Assembly (NCBI RefSeq): GCF_004124325.1
Contig: NZ_QBDT01000001.1
Location: forward strand, 1,364,001-1,428,000
Reading direction: 5' to 3'
Length of the DNA: 64,000 nt
DNA from: Streptomyces sp. L2
GTDB lineage: Bacteria > Actinomycetota > Actinomycetes > Streptomycetales > Streptomycetaceae
Shown piece by piece: positions 28,701-39,821 of this stretch. The notes under the pieces were generated by a model, which did no database searches, had not been told where the DNA came from, and saw only the letters and a list, made by a program, of their open reading frames with translations. Position 1 is the first letter of the stretch. Each line of letters opens with the position of its first letter. The position numbers were made by a program, and so were the translations under genes.

Positions 28701-29052
28701 CGGCGTACGGGAAGAACGGGATGTCGCCGCTGCCGCCGGCGCAGCCGGTGCCGGACATGTGGGTGAGGCTGAAGCCGCGGATCCGGGTGGCGTCGTACTG
28801 GTAGCCGCCGGGCGCCGCGGTGCGGGTGGCGTCGCCTCTGGTGTTCTCCGGGCTCCAGGACAGCATGCCGAAGGGCACGACGGCGCCCGGGAAGACGTCG
28901 CCGCCGTTCTTCGTGCCGATCAGCGGATCGACGTACGCCGTCGGGTCCTTGACCGGTTTCGGTGGTGGTGCCGCCGTCGCCGCGAGGGCGGGGGTGGCGC
29001 CGCCGGTCGCGAGTACCGCGGCCAGCAGCAGGGACGTGGGTCGAAAACGCAT
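25784..29052 (-). pseudogene. second secreted GH92 alpha-mannosidase, frameshifted
   Basis: The N-terminal part (ATG 29052, AAGGAGGAAGG upstream) has a signal peptide of about 25 residues and the GH92 opening YVDPLIGTKNGGDVFPGAVVP in part. At about 28586-28590 (minus-strand CCGGGTCACC) one G appears to be missing. Restoring CCGGGGTCACC joins GLASG to VTADLTATARTG and then to the long downstream frame, giving about 1089 residues. The downstream part has GWDVYRDQ and the catalytic segment GNDDLGAMSAWY, then a NEW3-like domain (about 750-860) and a C-terminal beta domain resembling a carbohydrate-binding module. It differs from the first enzyme in modules and catalytic loop, so probably in linkage preference. 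Without the missing base the product stops after about 180 residues. Either a young pseudogene or a sequence error. Confidence 0.85.
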
Positions 29053-29171
29053 GACGCGGCCCTTCCTCCTTCGGACGGGTCGCGCACCACGGGTCACACA
29101 AGCCGCAGGGACAGTAACCCGGGCCGGCGGCGGGGCGGAAGACCTTGAGCGGGTGGGGCACGAACTGGGTT

Positions 29172-29183
29172 GACATCGTTGTC
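29172..29183 (-). promoter_or_regulatory. second operator-like site for the GH92 pseudogene
   Basis: GACATCGTTGTC differs from the palindrome at 29218 by one base. It lies just downstream of the predicted -10, where a bound repressor would block early elongation. The two centres are 46 bp apart. Confidence 0.55.
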
Positions 29184-29191
29184 GGTTGAGG

Positions 29192-29229
29192 CGGTACAGT
29201 CGGGAACGAGAGTGTCAGACAACGTTGTC
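29192..29229 (-). promoter_or_regulatory. predicted promoter and main operator of the second GH92 gene
   Basis: The minus strand reads GACAACGTTGTCTGAC (operator, dyad 29218-29229). Its TTGTCT can serve as the -35, with an 18-bp spacer and TGTACC as the -10. Operator and -35 overlap, the classical layout for repression. Confidence 0.6.
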
Positions 29230-29339
29230 GCGCCCCGCCTGCTCCGCGAGGACACCTCCCCGGGTCCTCGCGGCCACAAGCCAGCACCATCCGGTCGGGC
29301 GGCCGTAGCCGGCCGAGCCCCTTCGCCCGGCCGGCTCGC

Positions 29340-29372
29340 GGACCCGGCGGCCCTGTGAAGGCCGCCGGGTCC
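29340..29372 (-). terminator. terminator of the small secreted-protein gene
   Basis: Perfect 13-bp arms (GGACCCGGCGGCC and complement) with a 7-base loop, 15 bp past the stop of the gene at 29388. Confidence 0.75.
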
Positions 29373-29387
29373 GCCACGAGCGGCCTG

Positions 29388-29771
29388 TCAGTTGTAGCTG
29401 GGCAGGTACTTGTAGCAGTAGTTGTCGCCCCCGTAGTACTGGTCCCCCGCGTACAGCAGGTAGCCGCCGGTGGCCTTGCCGACGATGCCGTCCTTCTTGA
29501 GGCCCTCGACGCCCTGGAACCACCGCACCCAGTTGTAGGTGTGCTTGCCCCAGATACCGTCCTCGGCCAGCGGCCGGCCCTTGCCCAGGTCGTGCGCCAC
29601 GTCGTTGGTCAGGTGCTGGACGCACCAGACGGCGTGCTTGTTGTTGGCATAGCCGTAGCCGACGTAGTGCGCGGACGTCGACGCCTGGGCCGGCACGACG
29701 GACGCGCCGATGCCCAACAGGCCCATGGCGGCGACGACGCCCAGCTTCGTGCGTGCGTTCCGGATGCGCAT
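29388..29771 (-). CDS. small secreted peptidoglycan-binding-like protein
   Basis: 127 residues. A signal peptide of about 30 residues (MRIRNARTKLGVVAAMGLLG, ending VPAQA-S). The mature part (AVWCVQHLTNDVAHDLG, LAEDGIWGKHTYNWVRWFQ, LKKDGIVGKATGGYLL) has the spacing of a single peptidoglycan-binding type 1 domain: DGIWG and DGIVG are the repeated turn motifs. Two cysteines, in AVWCVQ and NYCYKY, could form a disulfide. There is no catalytic domain, so it is probably a wall-associated binder or inhibitor. ATG 29771 with AGGGGG upstream. Monocistronic. Confidence 0.75.
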   Translation of the reverse strand: MRIRNARTKLGVVAAMGLLGIGASVVPAQASTSAHYVGYGYANNKHAVWCVQHLTNDVAHDLGKGRPLAEDGIWGKHTYNWVRWFQGVEGLKKDGIVGKATGGYLLYAGDQYYGGDNYCYKYLPSYN

Positions 29772-29941
29772 GCGGTTTCCCCCTGTGGCCGTGATCGGTG
29801 TCGTTCTGACACCCGGAAACCTACGGGTCCCGCGCCCGCCGCGAATCCGGCGGGGAGTTGACGTCGCCGTCGAACCAGCACGGTAAGGGCGAGCGGTCTG
29901 CAACTTCCGCGGTAGACCCGACGGCTTGGCACAGGTACGGC

Positions 29942-29977
29942 CGAGGGCCGCACCCCCGGGTGGGGATGCGGCCCTCG
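29942..29977 (-). terminator. terminator of acnA
   Basis: 11-bp arms (CGAGGGCCGCA and complement) with a 14-base loop, 44 bp downstream of the aconitase stop. Confidence 0.7.
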
Positions 29978-29988
29978 ACAACTGCCGT

Positions 29989-32836
<2,848 letters not shown>

Positions 32837-32868
32837 CCCAGCGGGCGGCTACGGTGCGCCTCGGCAGA

Positions 32869-32886
32869 TATCTCGATGTCGAGATA
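32869..32886. promoter_or_regulatory. perfect palindrome TATCTCGA-TG-TCGAGATA
   Basis: 8-bp arms around two bases. It shares the form ATCTC-N6-GAGAT with the site at 33139, next to a gene encoding its own helix-turn-helix domain. Probably a binding site for that protein or another dimeric regulator. Confidence 0.6.
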
Positions 32887-33138
32887 ACTCTAGTACATGG
32901 GGGCTGGATGGTCATGCCCGACCGGGCCCGGGGGTGCGGTTTCGCCGGTGGCGTGGACCACAGCGGGGGCGATGGCGAGGCGCTCCAGGAACCCCGCGAA
33001 GGGGCGGTTTCGGCTCGGCGGCGAGGGAACCCGCAACAACGGGTGACGTGGGACGAAATGAGGAGTATTTCGAACATTCCCCGTGAATCCCTTACCCGGT
33101 GACACTACGTCACTCGAACGGACCCCCCAACGGGCGCC

Positions 33139-33154
33139 ATCTCATATCTGAGAT
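33139..33154 (+). promoter_or_regulatory. palindrome ATCTCA-TATC-TGAGAT just before the HTH-MurA start
   Basis: 6-bp arms with a 4-base centre. It ends 12 bp before the ATG, so a bound protein would cover the promoter or the 5' end. No ribosome site precedes the ATG; the message may be leaderless or nearly so. Confidence 0.6.
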
Positions 33155-33166
33155 AGCCTCAACGCC

Positions 33167-34696
33167 ATGGCAGACGACTACCTCGTACGCATCGGCAGGC
33201 TCATCCGTGACGCCCGGCAACACCGGGGCTGGACACAGGCGCAGCTCGCGGAGGCACTCGGCACCAGCCAGAGCGCCGTCAATCGCATCGAGCGCGGCAA
33301 CCAGAACATCAGTCTTGAGATGATCGCCCGAATCGGTGAAGCCCTGGACAGCGAGATCGTGTCGCTGGGCTACGCGGGCCCGATGCATCTGCGGGTCGTC
33401 GGCGGCCGCCGGCTGTCCGGCGCCATCGACGTCAAGACCAGCAAGAACGCGTGTGTCGCCCTGCTGTGCGCCTCGCTGCTGAACAAGGGCCGTACGGTCC
33501 TGCGCCGGGTGGCCCGCATCGAGGAGGTGTACCGCCTTCTGGAGGTACTGTCCTCCATCGGTGTCCGCACCCGCTGGATCAACGGCGGGGTCGACCTGGA
33601 GCTGGTGCCGCCGGCCGAGCTGGACATGCCGGCGATCGACGCGGAGGCGGCGGTCCGCACCCGCTCGATCATCATGTTCCTCGGCCCCCTGCTGCACCGC
33701 GTGGACCACTTCAAGCTGCCGTACGCCGGCGGCTGCGACCTGGGCACGCGGACGATCGAGCCGCACATGATCGCGCTGCGCCGCTTCGGCCTGGAGGTCG
33801 CGGCGACCGAGGGCCAGTACCACGCGGTCGTGGACCGCTCGGTCCGCCCGGACCGCCCGATCGTGCTGACCGAGCGGGGCGACACGGTGACGGAGAACGC
33901 GCTGCTGGCGGCGGCCCGCCACGACGGCGTGACCGTCATCCGCAACGCCTCCTCCAACTACATGGTCCAGGACCTGTGCTTCTTCCTGGAGGCGCTCGGG
34001 GTCCGCGTCGAGGGCATCGGCACCACGACGCTCACCGTGCACGGCGTGCCGAACATCGACGCCGACGTCGACTACTCCCCCTCCGAGGACCCGGTCGAGG
34101 CGATGAGCCTGCTCGCGGCGGCCGTGGTGACGGAGTCGGAGCTGACGGTGCGTCGCGTCCCCATCGAGTTCCTGGAGATCGAGCTGGCGGTCCTGGAGGA
34201 GATGGGCCTGGACCACGACCGCACCCCGGAGTACGTCGCCGACAACGGCCGCACCCGGCTGGTCGACCTCACGGTCCGCCCCTCCAAGCTGGAAGCCCCG
34301 ATCGACAAGATCCACCCCATGCCCTTCCCTGGCCTGAACATCGACAACGTCCCGTTCTTCGCGGCGATCGCGGCGGTGGCCCAGGGCAAGACGCTGATCC
34401 ACGACTGGGTCTACGACAACCGGGCGATCTACCTGACCGACCTCAACCGCCTCGGCGGCCGCCTGCAGCTGCTGGACCCCCACCGCGTCCTGGTCGAGGG
34501 CCCGACCCGCTGGCGCGCGGCCGAGATGATGTGCCCCCCGGCCCTCCGCCCCGCGGTGGTCGTCCTGCTGGCGATGATGGCCGCTGAAGGCACGTCCGTC
34601 CTGCGCAACGTCTACGTCATCAACCGCGGCTACGAGGACCTGGCGGAACGCCTGAACTCGATCGGGGCGCAGATCGAGATCTTCCGGGACATTTGA
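33167..34696 (+). CDS. murA: XRE helix-turn-helix fused to a MurA-like enolpyruvyltransferase
   Basis: 509 residues. Residues about 5-65 form an XRE/Cro helix-turn-helix (WTQAQLAEALGTSQSAVNRIERG). Residues about 73-509 are a MurA-type EPSP-synthase fold, the enzyme that adds enolpyruvate to UDP-GlcNAc in the first committed step of peptidoglycan synthesis. The usual active-site features are present: Lys93-Asn94 (SKNA), the fosfomycin-target cysteine Cys190 in AGGCDLGTR, the FPGLNID aspartate near 392, and the C-terminal NRGYEDLAERL. The enzyme half therefore looks intact although diverged. ATG 33167 has no Shine-Dalgarno sequence. It is divergent from acnA, and matching palindromes lie upstream of both genes. 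A housekeeping MurA is expected elsewhere in the genome, so this may be a second MurA that also works as a regulator. Confidence 0.88.
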   Translation: MADDYLVRIGRLIRDARQHRGWTQAQLAEALGTSQSAVNRIERGNQNISLEMIARIGEALDSEIVSLGYAGPMHLRVVGGRRLSGAIDVKTSKNACVALLCASLLNKGRTVLRRVARIEEVYRLLEVLSSIGVRTRWINGGVDLELVPPAELDMPAIDAEAAVRTRSIIMFLGPLLHRVDHFKLPYAGGCDLGTRTIEPHMIALRRFGLEVAATEGQYHAVVDRSVRPDRPIVLTERGDTVTENALLAAARHDGVTVIRNASSNYMVQDLCFFLEALGVRVEGIGTTTLTVHGVPNIDADVDYSPSEDPVEAMSLLAAAVVTESELTVRRVPIEFLEIELAVLEEMGLDHDRTPEYVADNGRTRLVDLTVRPSKLEAPIDKIHPMPFPGLNIDNVPFFAAIAAVAQGKTLIHDWVYDNRAIYLTDLNRLGGRLQLLDPHRVLVEGPTRWRAAEMMCPPALRPAVVVLLAMMAAEGTSVLRNVYVINRGYEDLAERLNSIGAQIEIFRDI

Positions 34697-34946
34697 CGCG
34701 GGGATGCCGCCGCACTCTGTCCGACCTGCTGTTCAGCGGGCCAGGACGAGGTCGGCGGCCTCTCTGGGACGTCACGCCTGCGGCGAGCCCGGCAGAGGTT
34801 GTCCGTGACCGCCGGCGCGCGGATGACGAACAGGATCCGGCCTTCCAGCGTGCGGGTTCGCTGGACCGCCTCGTTACAGCGCCCGAACAATGGCAAATCG
34901 GCATACGGGTTGAAGGGGGCCCGGATGTCGGATCATCCTTGCCACC

Positions 34947-36881
34947 ATGAGTCTCCTCTCCACCTCCTCCGATGTGCCCTTGACGGGCGACTACGGCTAC
35001 GACTGGGCCTTGGTCGATGTGGAGACGTCGGGTCTCATAGCCCGGCGAGATCGCGTGCTGTCCGTCGCGGTGATCACGATCGGTCCGGACGGCGAGCAGA
35101 CCGGGGAGTTCTCGACACTGCTGGATCCGGGGTGTGATCCGGGACCGGTGGAGGTGCACGGGCTGACGGTCGAGCGACTACGCGGTGCGCCGACGTTCGA
35201 CCAGGTGGCCGGGCGAATCGGGGCGATGCTTCAGGACCGGGTCCTGGTCGCCCACAACGCCCAGTTCGACTACGACTTCCTGGCCTGCGAGTTCGCTCGT
35301 GCGCGGATGTGGCTGCCGGTGTCGCAGCGGCTGTGCACCCTGGCTTTGAATCGCCAGGTGGATCCGCCGACGGACGACATGAAGCTCGGTACTCTCGCCG
35401 CCCATTACGGCGTCCCCCAGCAGCGTGCGCACGATGCGCTGGACGACACCCGAGTGCTGGCCGGGATCCTGCGGGCGTCGCTGCGCGAGGCGGCGCGGCT
35501 CGATCTGCCCTTGCCGCTGGTGGCCTGCCCGCCCCGGGCGGAGTCGCAGTTCACGCCGAAGCCACCGAAGACTCCCTGCGCCTACCGCAATCCGGGACGG
35601 CTGGCTCCCGGCGGACCGCTCCAGCAGGGGATGAAAGTCGCGATCACTGGTGAGACCGCCCATGCCCGGGCGGAGTTGGTCGGACGGGCGGTCGCCGCCG
35701 GGCTGAACATGATGACTTCCGTCAGCCGGCACACCAGCGTGCTGGTCACCAATGAACCGTCGTCCGGTTCGGCAAAGGCCCGACGCGCACTCGGCGAAGG
35801 AGTGCCGGTTGTCGACGAGCACGCCTTCCTGAGGCTGTTGGCCGACGTACGGCCGGGGACCGCACATGAGGCGACAGCCCTCATTGTCACCCCCGGGACT
35901 GAGGCGGAAGCAGAACCAGTCGTGGGGGTCGCAGAGTCGGCGCCCGCCACGACCTCCGCCGTGCCGACCGCCACAACCTCTGCTGCCCCCGTCCCGGGAG
36001 CCGCGGCCCTTCCTGCGGCCGCCCCCGGTGTGTCGGCACCCGCTCCACCCCGACCGGTGCCCACCACCGTTCCCTCGGGCAAGCCTCTGGCCGGGCATCG
36101 CGTGCTGGTGCTCGGTGGCGTCCACGCCGATGCCGCGGCGGCTCGCACCCGCGTCGTCGAACTGGGCGGGTCCGCGGCGGTCAACCTGTCCGCCAGCGTC
36201 ACCGACGTCGTACTCGTGGAGGGAGGGCCGGGCGACCGGCGCATGAGCCGCGTCACCGCCCTCGAACTCCCCGTGCACGGCCTCCACTGGCTCACCGCTC
36301 CGACCGCCACCGCCCCGGCTGGGGCGGCGCTCCGGTCTCAGGAGCCGCACGTGCTGTCGAGAGGCGGTGTCATCGACCTGCCCATGCCGCACGGCAGACC
36401 CACGCAGGAGTGGTATGTCACCGCAAGCTGGGCCTCGCGGTGCGGCTACGAGATCGACGTCGTCGCCTTTCTCCTCGACGAGGACGAACAGGTCACCTGC
36501 GACGAGGACTTCATCTTCTACGGCGCTCCTGAGAGCCCCGCCGGAACGGTGCGACTGCTGACCGGCGGCCCTGCCGAACAGACCATCGCCCTCAACCTGG
36601 CATCCCTGCCGCCCGCGACGCGCAAGGTCGTCGTCGCCGCGGCCATTGACGGCGCCGCCACCTTCGGGACGGTCGGTGCGATTCAAATCGGTGCCGCACC
36701 CGGTAGCAGCGGGGCACCTCTCGCCTGGGCAACCCTGGACGCCGCCACCACCGAACGCACCATGCTGCTCGCGGAGATCTACCGCAGAGGCCCGGTCTGG
36801 CGCCTACGAGCCGTCGGCCAGGGCTATGACCACCGTCTCGACGTCCTCGCACGCGGATACGGAGTCGACATCGCCGACTGA
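34947..36881 (+). CDS. DEDDh exonuclease - BRCT - BRCT - TerD fusion protein
   Basis: 644 residues. A DnaQ-like 3'-5' exonuclease is at about 15-190, with all acidic motifs: DVETSG (Exo I), HNAQFDYDFL (Exo II) and HDALDDTRVL (Exo III, DEDDh type). A first BRCT-like domain is at about 228-305 (MKVAITGETAHARAELVG), then a low-complexity Ala/Pro/Thr linker (about 315-380). A second BRCT-like domain is at about 382-455 (GHRVLVLGGVHADAAAAR). The C-terminal TerD domain is at about 480-644, with the calcium-site region YEIDVVAFLLDEDEQV. Probably acts on DNA under stress, with TerD as a sensor or scaffold; the combined function is inference. The ATG follows CATCCTTGCCACC, a weak ribosome site. Not clearly in an operon. 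Confidence 0.85.
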   Translation: MSLLSTSSDVPLTGDYGYDWALVDVETSGLIARRDRVLSVAVITIGPDGEQTGEFSTLLDPGCDPGPVEVHGLTVERLRGAPTFDQVAGRIGAMLQDRVLVAHNAQFDYDFLACEFARARMWLPVSQRLCTLALNRQVDPPTDDMKLGTLAAHYGVPQQRAHDALDDTRVLAGILRASLREAARLDLPLPLVACPPRAESQFTPKPPKTPCAYRNPGRLAPGGPLQQGMKVAITGETAHARAELVGRAVAAGLNMMTSVSRHTSVLVTNEPSSGSAKARRALGEGVPVVDEHAFLRLLADVRPGTAHEATALIVTPGTEAEAEPVVGVAESAPATTSAVPTATTSAAPVPGAAALPAAAPGVSAPAPPRPVPTTVPSGKPLAGHRVLVLGGVHADAAAARTRVVELGGSAAVNLSASVTDVVLVEGGPGDRRMSRVTALELPVHGLHWLTAPTATAPAGAALRSQEPHVLSRGGVIDLPMPHGRPTQEWYVTASWASRCGYEIDVVAFLLDEDEQVTCDEDFIFYGAPESPAGTVRLLTGGPAEQTIALNLASLPPATRKVVVAAAIDGAATFGTVGAIQIGAAPGSSGAPLAWATLDAATTERTMLLAEIYRRGPVWRLRAVGQGYDHRLDVLARGYGVDIAD

Positions 36882-37015
36882 ACGCCGGTGCCGGAGACGA
36901 AGGGGCGCGCGGGTCTGGGCAAGGAGGCCGGGGGGGGACGCGGTGCGAACGTGGAACGTGGAACAAGGACCGGGCATTGGCATGCTTGACCGGAATCAAA
37001 GACGCGGGCTCAGGC

Positions 37016-37867
37016 CTATGGAAGTTGGACTCCGGACCAGGCATTGACCTCGCACTGTCTGTCGGCATTGTTCCCTGTGGTCACGACTGTGCCGTTGGCG
37101 CGCAGGCCGAGGGTGTGCGTTGCACCGGCAGCAACGGCGACGATGTCGCGCCAATCGCTGACTTCGCACTGTCCGTAGTTGTTGTCTCCGGCTCCGAGGA
37201 CCCGTCCGGACGCTGTGACTCCGATGGTGTGGTAGCTGCCCGCGTCGAGCGCCACCACGTCTTCCCACTCATCGACCGCGCACGCCCCGGTTGCCCGGTC
37301 TCCGGTCGCTACTGCCCGTCCGTCGGCTCTGAGGCCGACGGTATGGAGATATCCGGCCGAAATGGCGGCCAGGTCACGCCACCCTTCAACGGCACACTGT
37401 CCTCGTCGGTTGTTCCCCGCGGCCAGTGCAATACCGTCCGACCGGACGCCGACCGAGTGCCAGTCACCACACGAGACGGCGACCATCTCGCGCCAGGACC
37501 GCACGTCACACTGTCCTTCTGAACCCCTGCCAACTGCCAGCACGCGGCCATTCGCGAGTAGCCCGAGCGTGCGGCGCCAGCCTGCGGCCACGGCCGTGAC
37601 GCCTCGCCATCCGGCGACATCACATTGCCCATCGCCATTCCACCCTGTTGCCAGCACCGTGCCGTCCGACCGGAGTCCCACCGTATGAGACCTGCCCGTG
37701 TTCGTGGCCGCGTGGACGTTGCCGGCTGCCACCGCGACGACGTCTTCCCATCGCTCGACACGACATTCAGCGGCTGCGGTATCGCCCACGGCGAGAACGG
37801 ATCCGTCCCAGCGCCGTCCTACTGAATGGCGCCTTCCGGCCGCCAGCGCAGACGGGTTGGCGCGCAT
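37016..37867 (-). CDS. RCC1-repeat protein
   Basis: 283 residues made of about six repeats of 43-46 residues, with the consensus VAVAAG-HTVGLRSDGTVLATG-N--GQC-V--WR-. This is an RCC1/regulator-of-chromosome-condensation beta-propeller. There is no signal peptide and no other domain. The regular Cys in each GQCxV step is conserved. ATG 37867 has GAGGAGG upstream. In bacteria such proteins are thought to bind partner proteins or surfaces; no specific function can be given. It is convergent with the TerD-fusion gene and monocistronic. Confidence 0.8.
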   Translation of the reverse strand: MRANPSALAAGRRHSVGRRWDGSVLAVGDTAAAECRVERWEDVVAVAAGNVHAATNTGRSHTVGLRSDGTVLATGWNGDGQCDVAGWRGVTAVAAGWRRTLGLLANGRVLAVGRGSEGQCDVRSWREMVAVSCGDWHSVGVRSDGIALAAGNNRRGQCAVEGWRDLAAISAGYLHTVGLRADGRAVATGDRATGACAVDEWEDVVALDAGSYHTIGVTASGRVLGAGDNNYGQCEVSDWRDIVAVAAGATHTLGLRANGTVVTTGNNADRQCEVNAWSGVQLP

Positions 37868-37977
37868 TCCACCTCCTCAATCCCCCTCATGGTGACAGGT
37901 CACAGCGTTGACTGGTCTCGTCCTGGACATCTACAAACAGGTGCCGCCGCGCCCTGCCTGGCCCGTCGCTGTGCGGG

Positions 37978-38886
37978 TCACGTGCGGGTGCGGTGGGCGG
38001 TTCGGGGGCGTTCGCCGGCCGGGGGTGCCGTCAGGGCCAAGGTGCGGTGCGTGCGGCGGAGCATGGTGCGGGCCATGAAGGGGTGGACGCGCTTGACCAC
38101 GGCCCAGTAGAGGCGCGCGCGGGGGCCGTCGGTCTGGACGGCCGTGCTGAGAGTGACGTGGTGGTCATCGACGAGGATCGAGGCCCGGGCCGTCAGGCCG
38201 CCGGTGTTCACGTCCAGGAGCAGTTCGCCGCCCGACCGGGCGAGGACGGGGAAGGTGTTGCGCAGGATGCCCGTCCAGGCCGCCGGGTCGCGTGGCAGGC
38301 CGGGCAGGAGTTCCATGCGGTACGCGTCCTCGTAGTCGGTACGGTCGAGGCCGGTGCGGAGCAGCCGGGCCGCCGGTGGTGTGGTGACGGTTTCGGGCCG
38401 GGCCCAGCCGAGTCCGTGGAGCAGGCGTACCCACGGTGACCAGCGGGTGGGGCGGGCGACGCCGCCGGCCGCCGCTCGCTCGATGTTGTCGAAGATCTCC
38501 TCGATCATGGTGTCGTGTATGGGCCGTATGACGCACATCCATGAGAGACGGACGAGGCCGTGCGCCTCGCATACGAGGACATGGCGCACCCGGCAGCGTT
38601 CCGCGCCCAGCGGTGCGACCGTGAACTCGTGATAGCCGTCGAGGCCGCCTCCCGGCGGGGTGTCGAAGCGGACTCGGCGCCCGGGGTCGTACGCCGTGAC
38701 GTGGTAGCGGATCCGGCCGTGCCCGCCGTCCGCGCCCACGGCGAGCGGGCCGTCGAGGCGCATGCGCGGCCAGGCCGGGGCCGGGAAGAGCGGGTCGTCC
38801 GCGGCGGAGAGGCGGTCGAGCAGCGCGCCGACGGCCTCGGCGGGGGCCTCGATCACGCGCTCGTGGACATTGCGTACCGCAGTCAT
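37978..38886 (-). CDS. SRPBCC-like / DUF2867-type protein
   Basis: 302 residues. The N-terminal half (VHERVIEAPAEAVGALLDRL, GRIRYHVTAYDPGRRVRFD, EFTVAPLGAERCRVRHVLVC) follows the START/SRPBCC lipid-pocket layout. The C-terminal half (DRTDYEDAYRMELLPG, YWAVVKRVHPFMARTMLRR) resembles the DUF2867 family common in actinobacteria. Probably a cytoplasmic binding or polyketide-cyclase-like protein; no catalytic residues can be assigned. ATG 38886 has GGAGG upstream. It is divergent from a TetR gene 51 bp away, with a perfect operator between them, so this gene is almost certainly the regulator's target. Confidence 0.75.
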   Translation of the reverse strand: MTAVRNVHERVIEAPAEAVGALLDRLSAADDPLFPAPAWPRMRLDGPLAVGADGGHGRIRYHVTAYDPGRRVRFDTPPGGGLDGYHEFTVAPLGAERCRVRHVLVCEAHGLVRLSWMCVIRPIHDTMIEEIFDNIERAAAGGVARPTRWSPWVRLLHGLGWARPETVTTPPAARLLRTGLDRTDYEDAYRMELLPGLPRDPAAWTGILRNTFPVLARSGGELLLDVNTGGLTARASILVDDHHVTLSTAVQTDGPRARLYWAVVKRVHPFMARTMLRRTHRTLALTAPPAGERPRTAHRTRT

Positions 38887-38900
38887 CGGGCACCTCCATA

Positions 38901-38930
38901 CGCTACCGTACGGTCGACCATACGGTAGCG
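38901..38930. promoter_or_regulatory. TetR operator between the divergent genes
   Basis: Perfect inverted repeat: CGCTACCGTA, ten bases, TACGGTAGCG. It also nests smaller CGTACGG/CCATACG elements, so there may be two overlapping dimer sites. It fills most of the 51-bp gap and must cover both promoters. Confidence 0.85.
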
Positions 38931-38937
38931 TACGGTC

Positions 38938-39570
38938 ATGGTGCAACGGCAGCAACGGCAGCAACGGCAGGACAGGAAAGCCCGGTTGACCGCTCAGGAC
39001 TGGGCGGACGCCGCACTGGCCGCGATCCGCGAGGGCGGTGTCGCGGCCGTCGCCGTCGAGCCCCTCGCGGCCCGGCTCGGCACCACCAAGGGCAGCTTCT
39101 ACTGGCACTTCGCCAACCGGGACGCCCTCGTCGACGCGGCTCTCGACCGCTGGGAACAGATCAGTACCGAGGGCACCATCAGCGAGGTCGAGGCGGAACC
39201 GGACCCCGCGGAACGGATCCGCCGGCTCTTCACCGAAGCCGTCGCGTCGGCCACGGCCGACCCGCTCGACGTCGCCCTGCTCGCCACCGCGACACACCCC
39301 CAGGTGGCGGCGGCCATGCGGCGAGTGACCGAGCGCAGGGTGGCCTACCTCGGCCGGCTCTTCGCCGGCCTCGGATTCCCCGAACCGGAGGCCCGCCGCC
39401 GGGCGCTGCTCGCCTACACCGTCTATCTCGGCCACGCCCAACTCGGACACGCGGTGCCCTCGGTCCTGCCCCCGGAGGAGGGCGGGGAACTCCGCGCCTA
39501 CCTCAGCGAGGCACTCGAAGCTCTGATGACGCGCCCAACAGGTCCAACGCGTCCACCCGCCGATCGGTGA
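38938..39570 (+). CDS. TetR-family transcriptional regulator
   Basis: 210 residues. An N-terminal helix-turn-helix is at about 20-65 (GVAAVAVEPLAARLGTTKGS, FYWHFANRDALVDAAL), then a helical ligand-binding domain. The N-terminus has an odd Gln/Arg run (QRQQRQQRQ) encoded by a GGCAGCAAC triplet-type repeat; this tail would touch DNA near the operator. The ATG lies seven bases after the operator arm, with no separate ribosome site, so a nearly leaderless message is likely and the protein probably represses itself and the divergent SRPBCC gene. Confidence 0.9.
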   Translation: MVQRQQRQQRQDRKARLTAQDWADAALAAIREGGVAAVAVEPLAARLGTTKGSFYWHFANRDALVDAALDRWEQISTEGTISEVEAEPDPAERIRRLFTEAVASATADPLDVALLATATHPQVAAAMRRVTERRVAYLGRLFAGLGFPEPEARRRALLAYTVYLGHAQLGHAVPSVLPPEEGGELRAYLSEALEALMTRPTGPTRPPADR

Positions 39571-39821
39571 TCTCAAAAGGAATGCGGGGGCGAGAATATC
39601 CGGTGCGTCGCACATGCGATGAGATCGCGCCTCCATTCCTCGCAGATGCTGGCCGGGCCGAGGGAATCGCGTGGCGCGCCTGCCGGGGGTTCGGCGCCGG
39701 GCGGGGGCCTACCGGCCAGTGGGAAGGCAAGGGGCGACCGCCGGACCTTGACCGGTGGGCCCGGGCCATCGTATTTTCAAACGAACCGACTCGAGAGCTG
39801 CCCGGAAGGAGGCGAAGTCGG

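Noticed and set aside
32854..33102. Possible 82-residue gene in the acnA divergent region
   Set aside because: No ribosome site, no similarity to a family, and it overlaps the palindromes; better read as regulatory DNA.
34697..34946. Reverse-strand frames after the HTH-MurA gene
   Set aside because: Arg/Ser-rich out-of-frame shadows without ribosome sites; the 250-bp gap holds no gene I can support.
38941..38972. Short GGCAGCAAC tandem repeat considered as a CRISPR or microsatellite element
   Set aside because: It is the coding sequence of the Gln/Arg tail of the TetR protein; no spacers.
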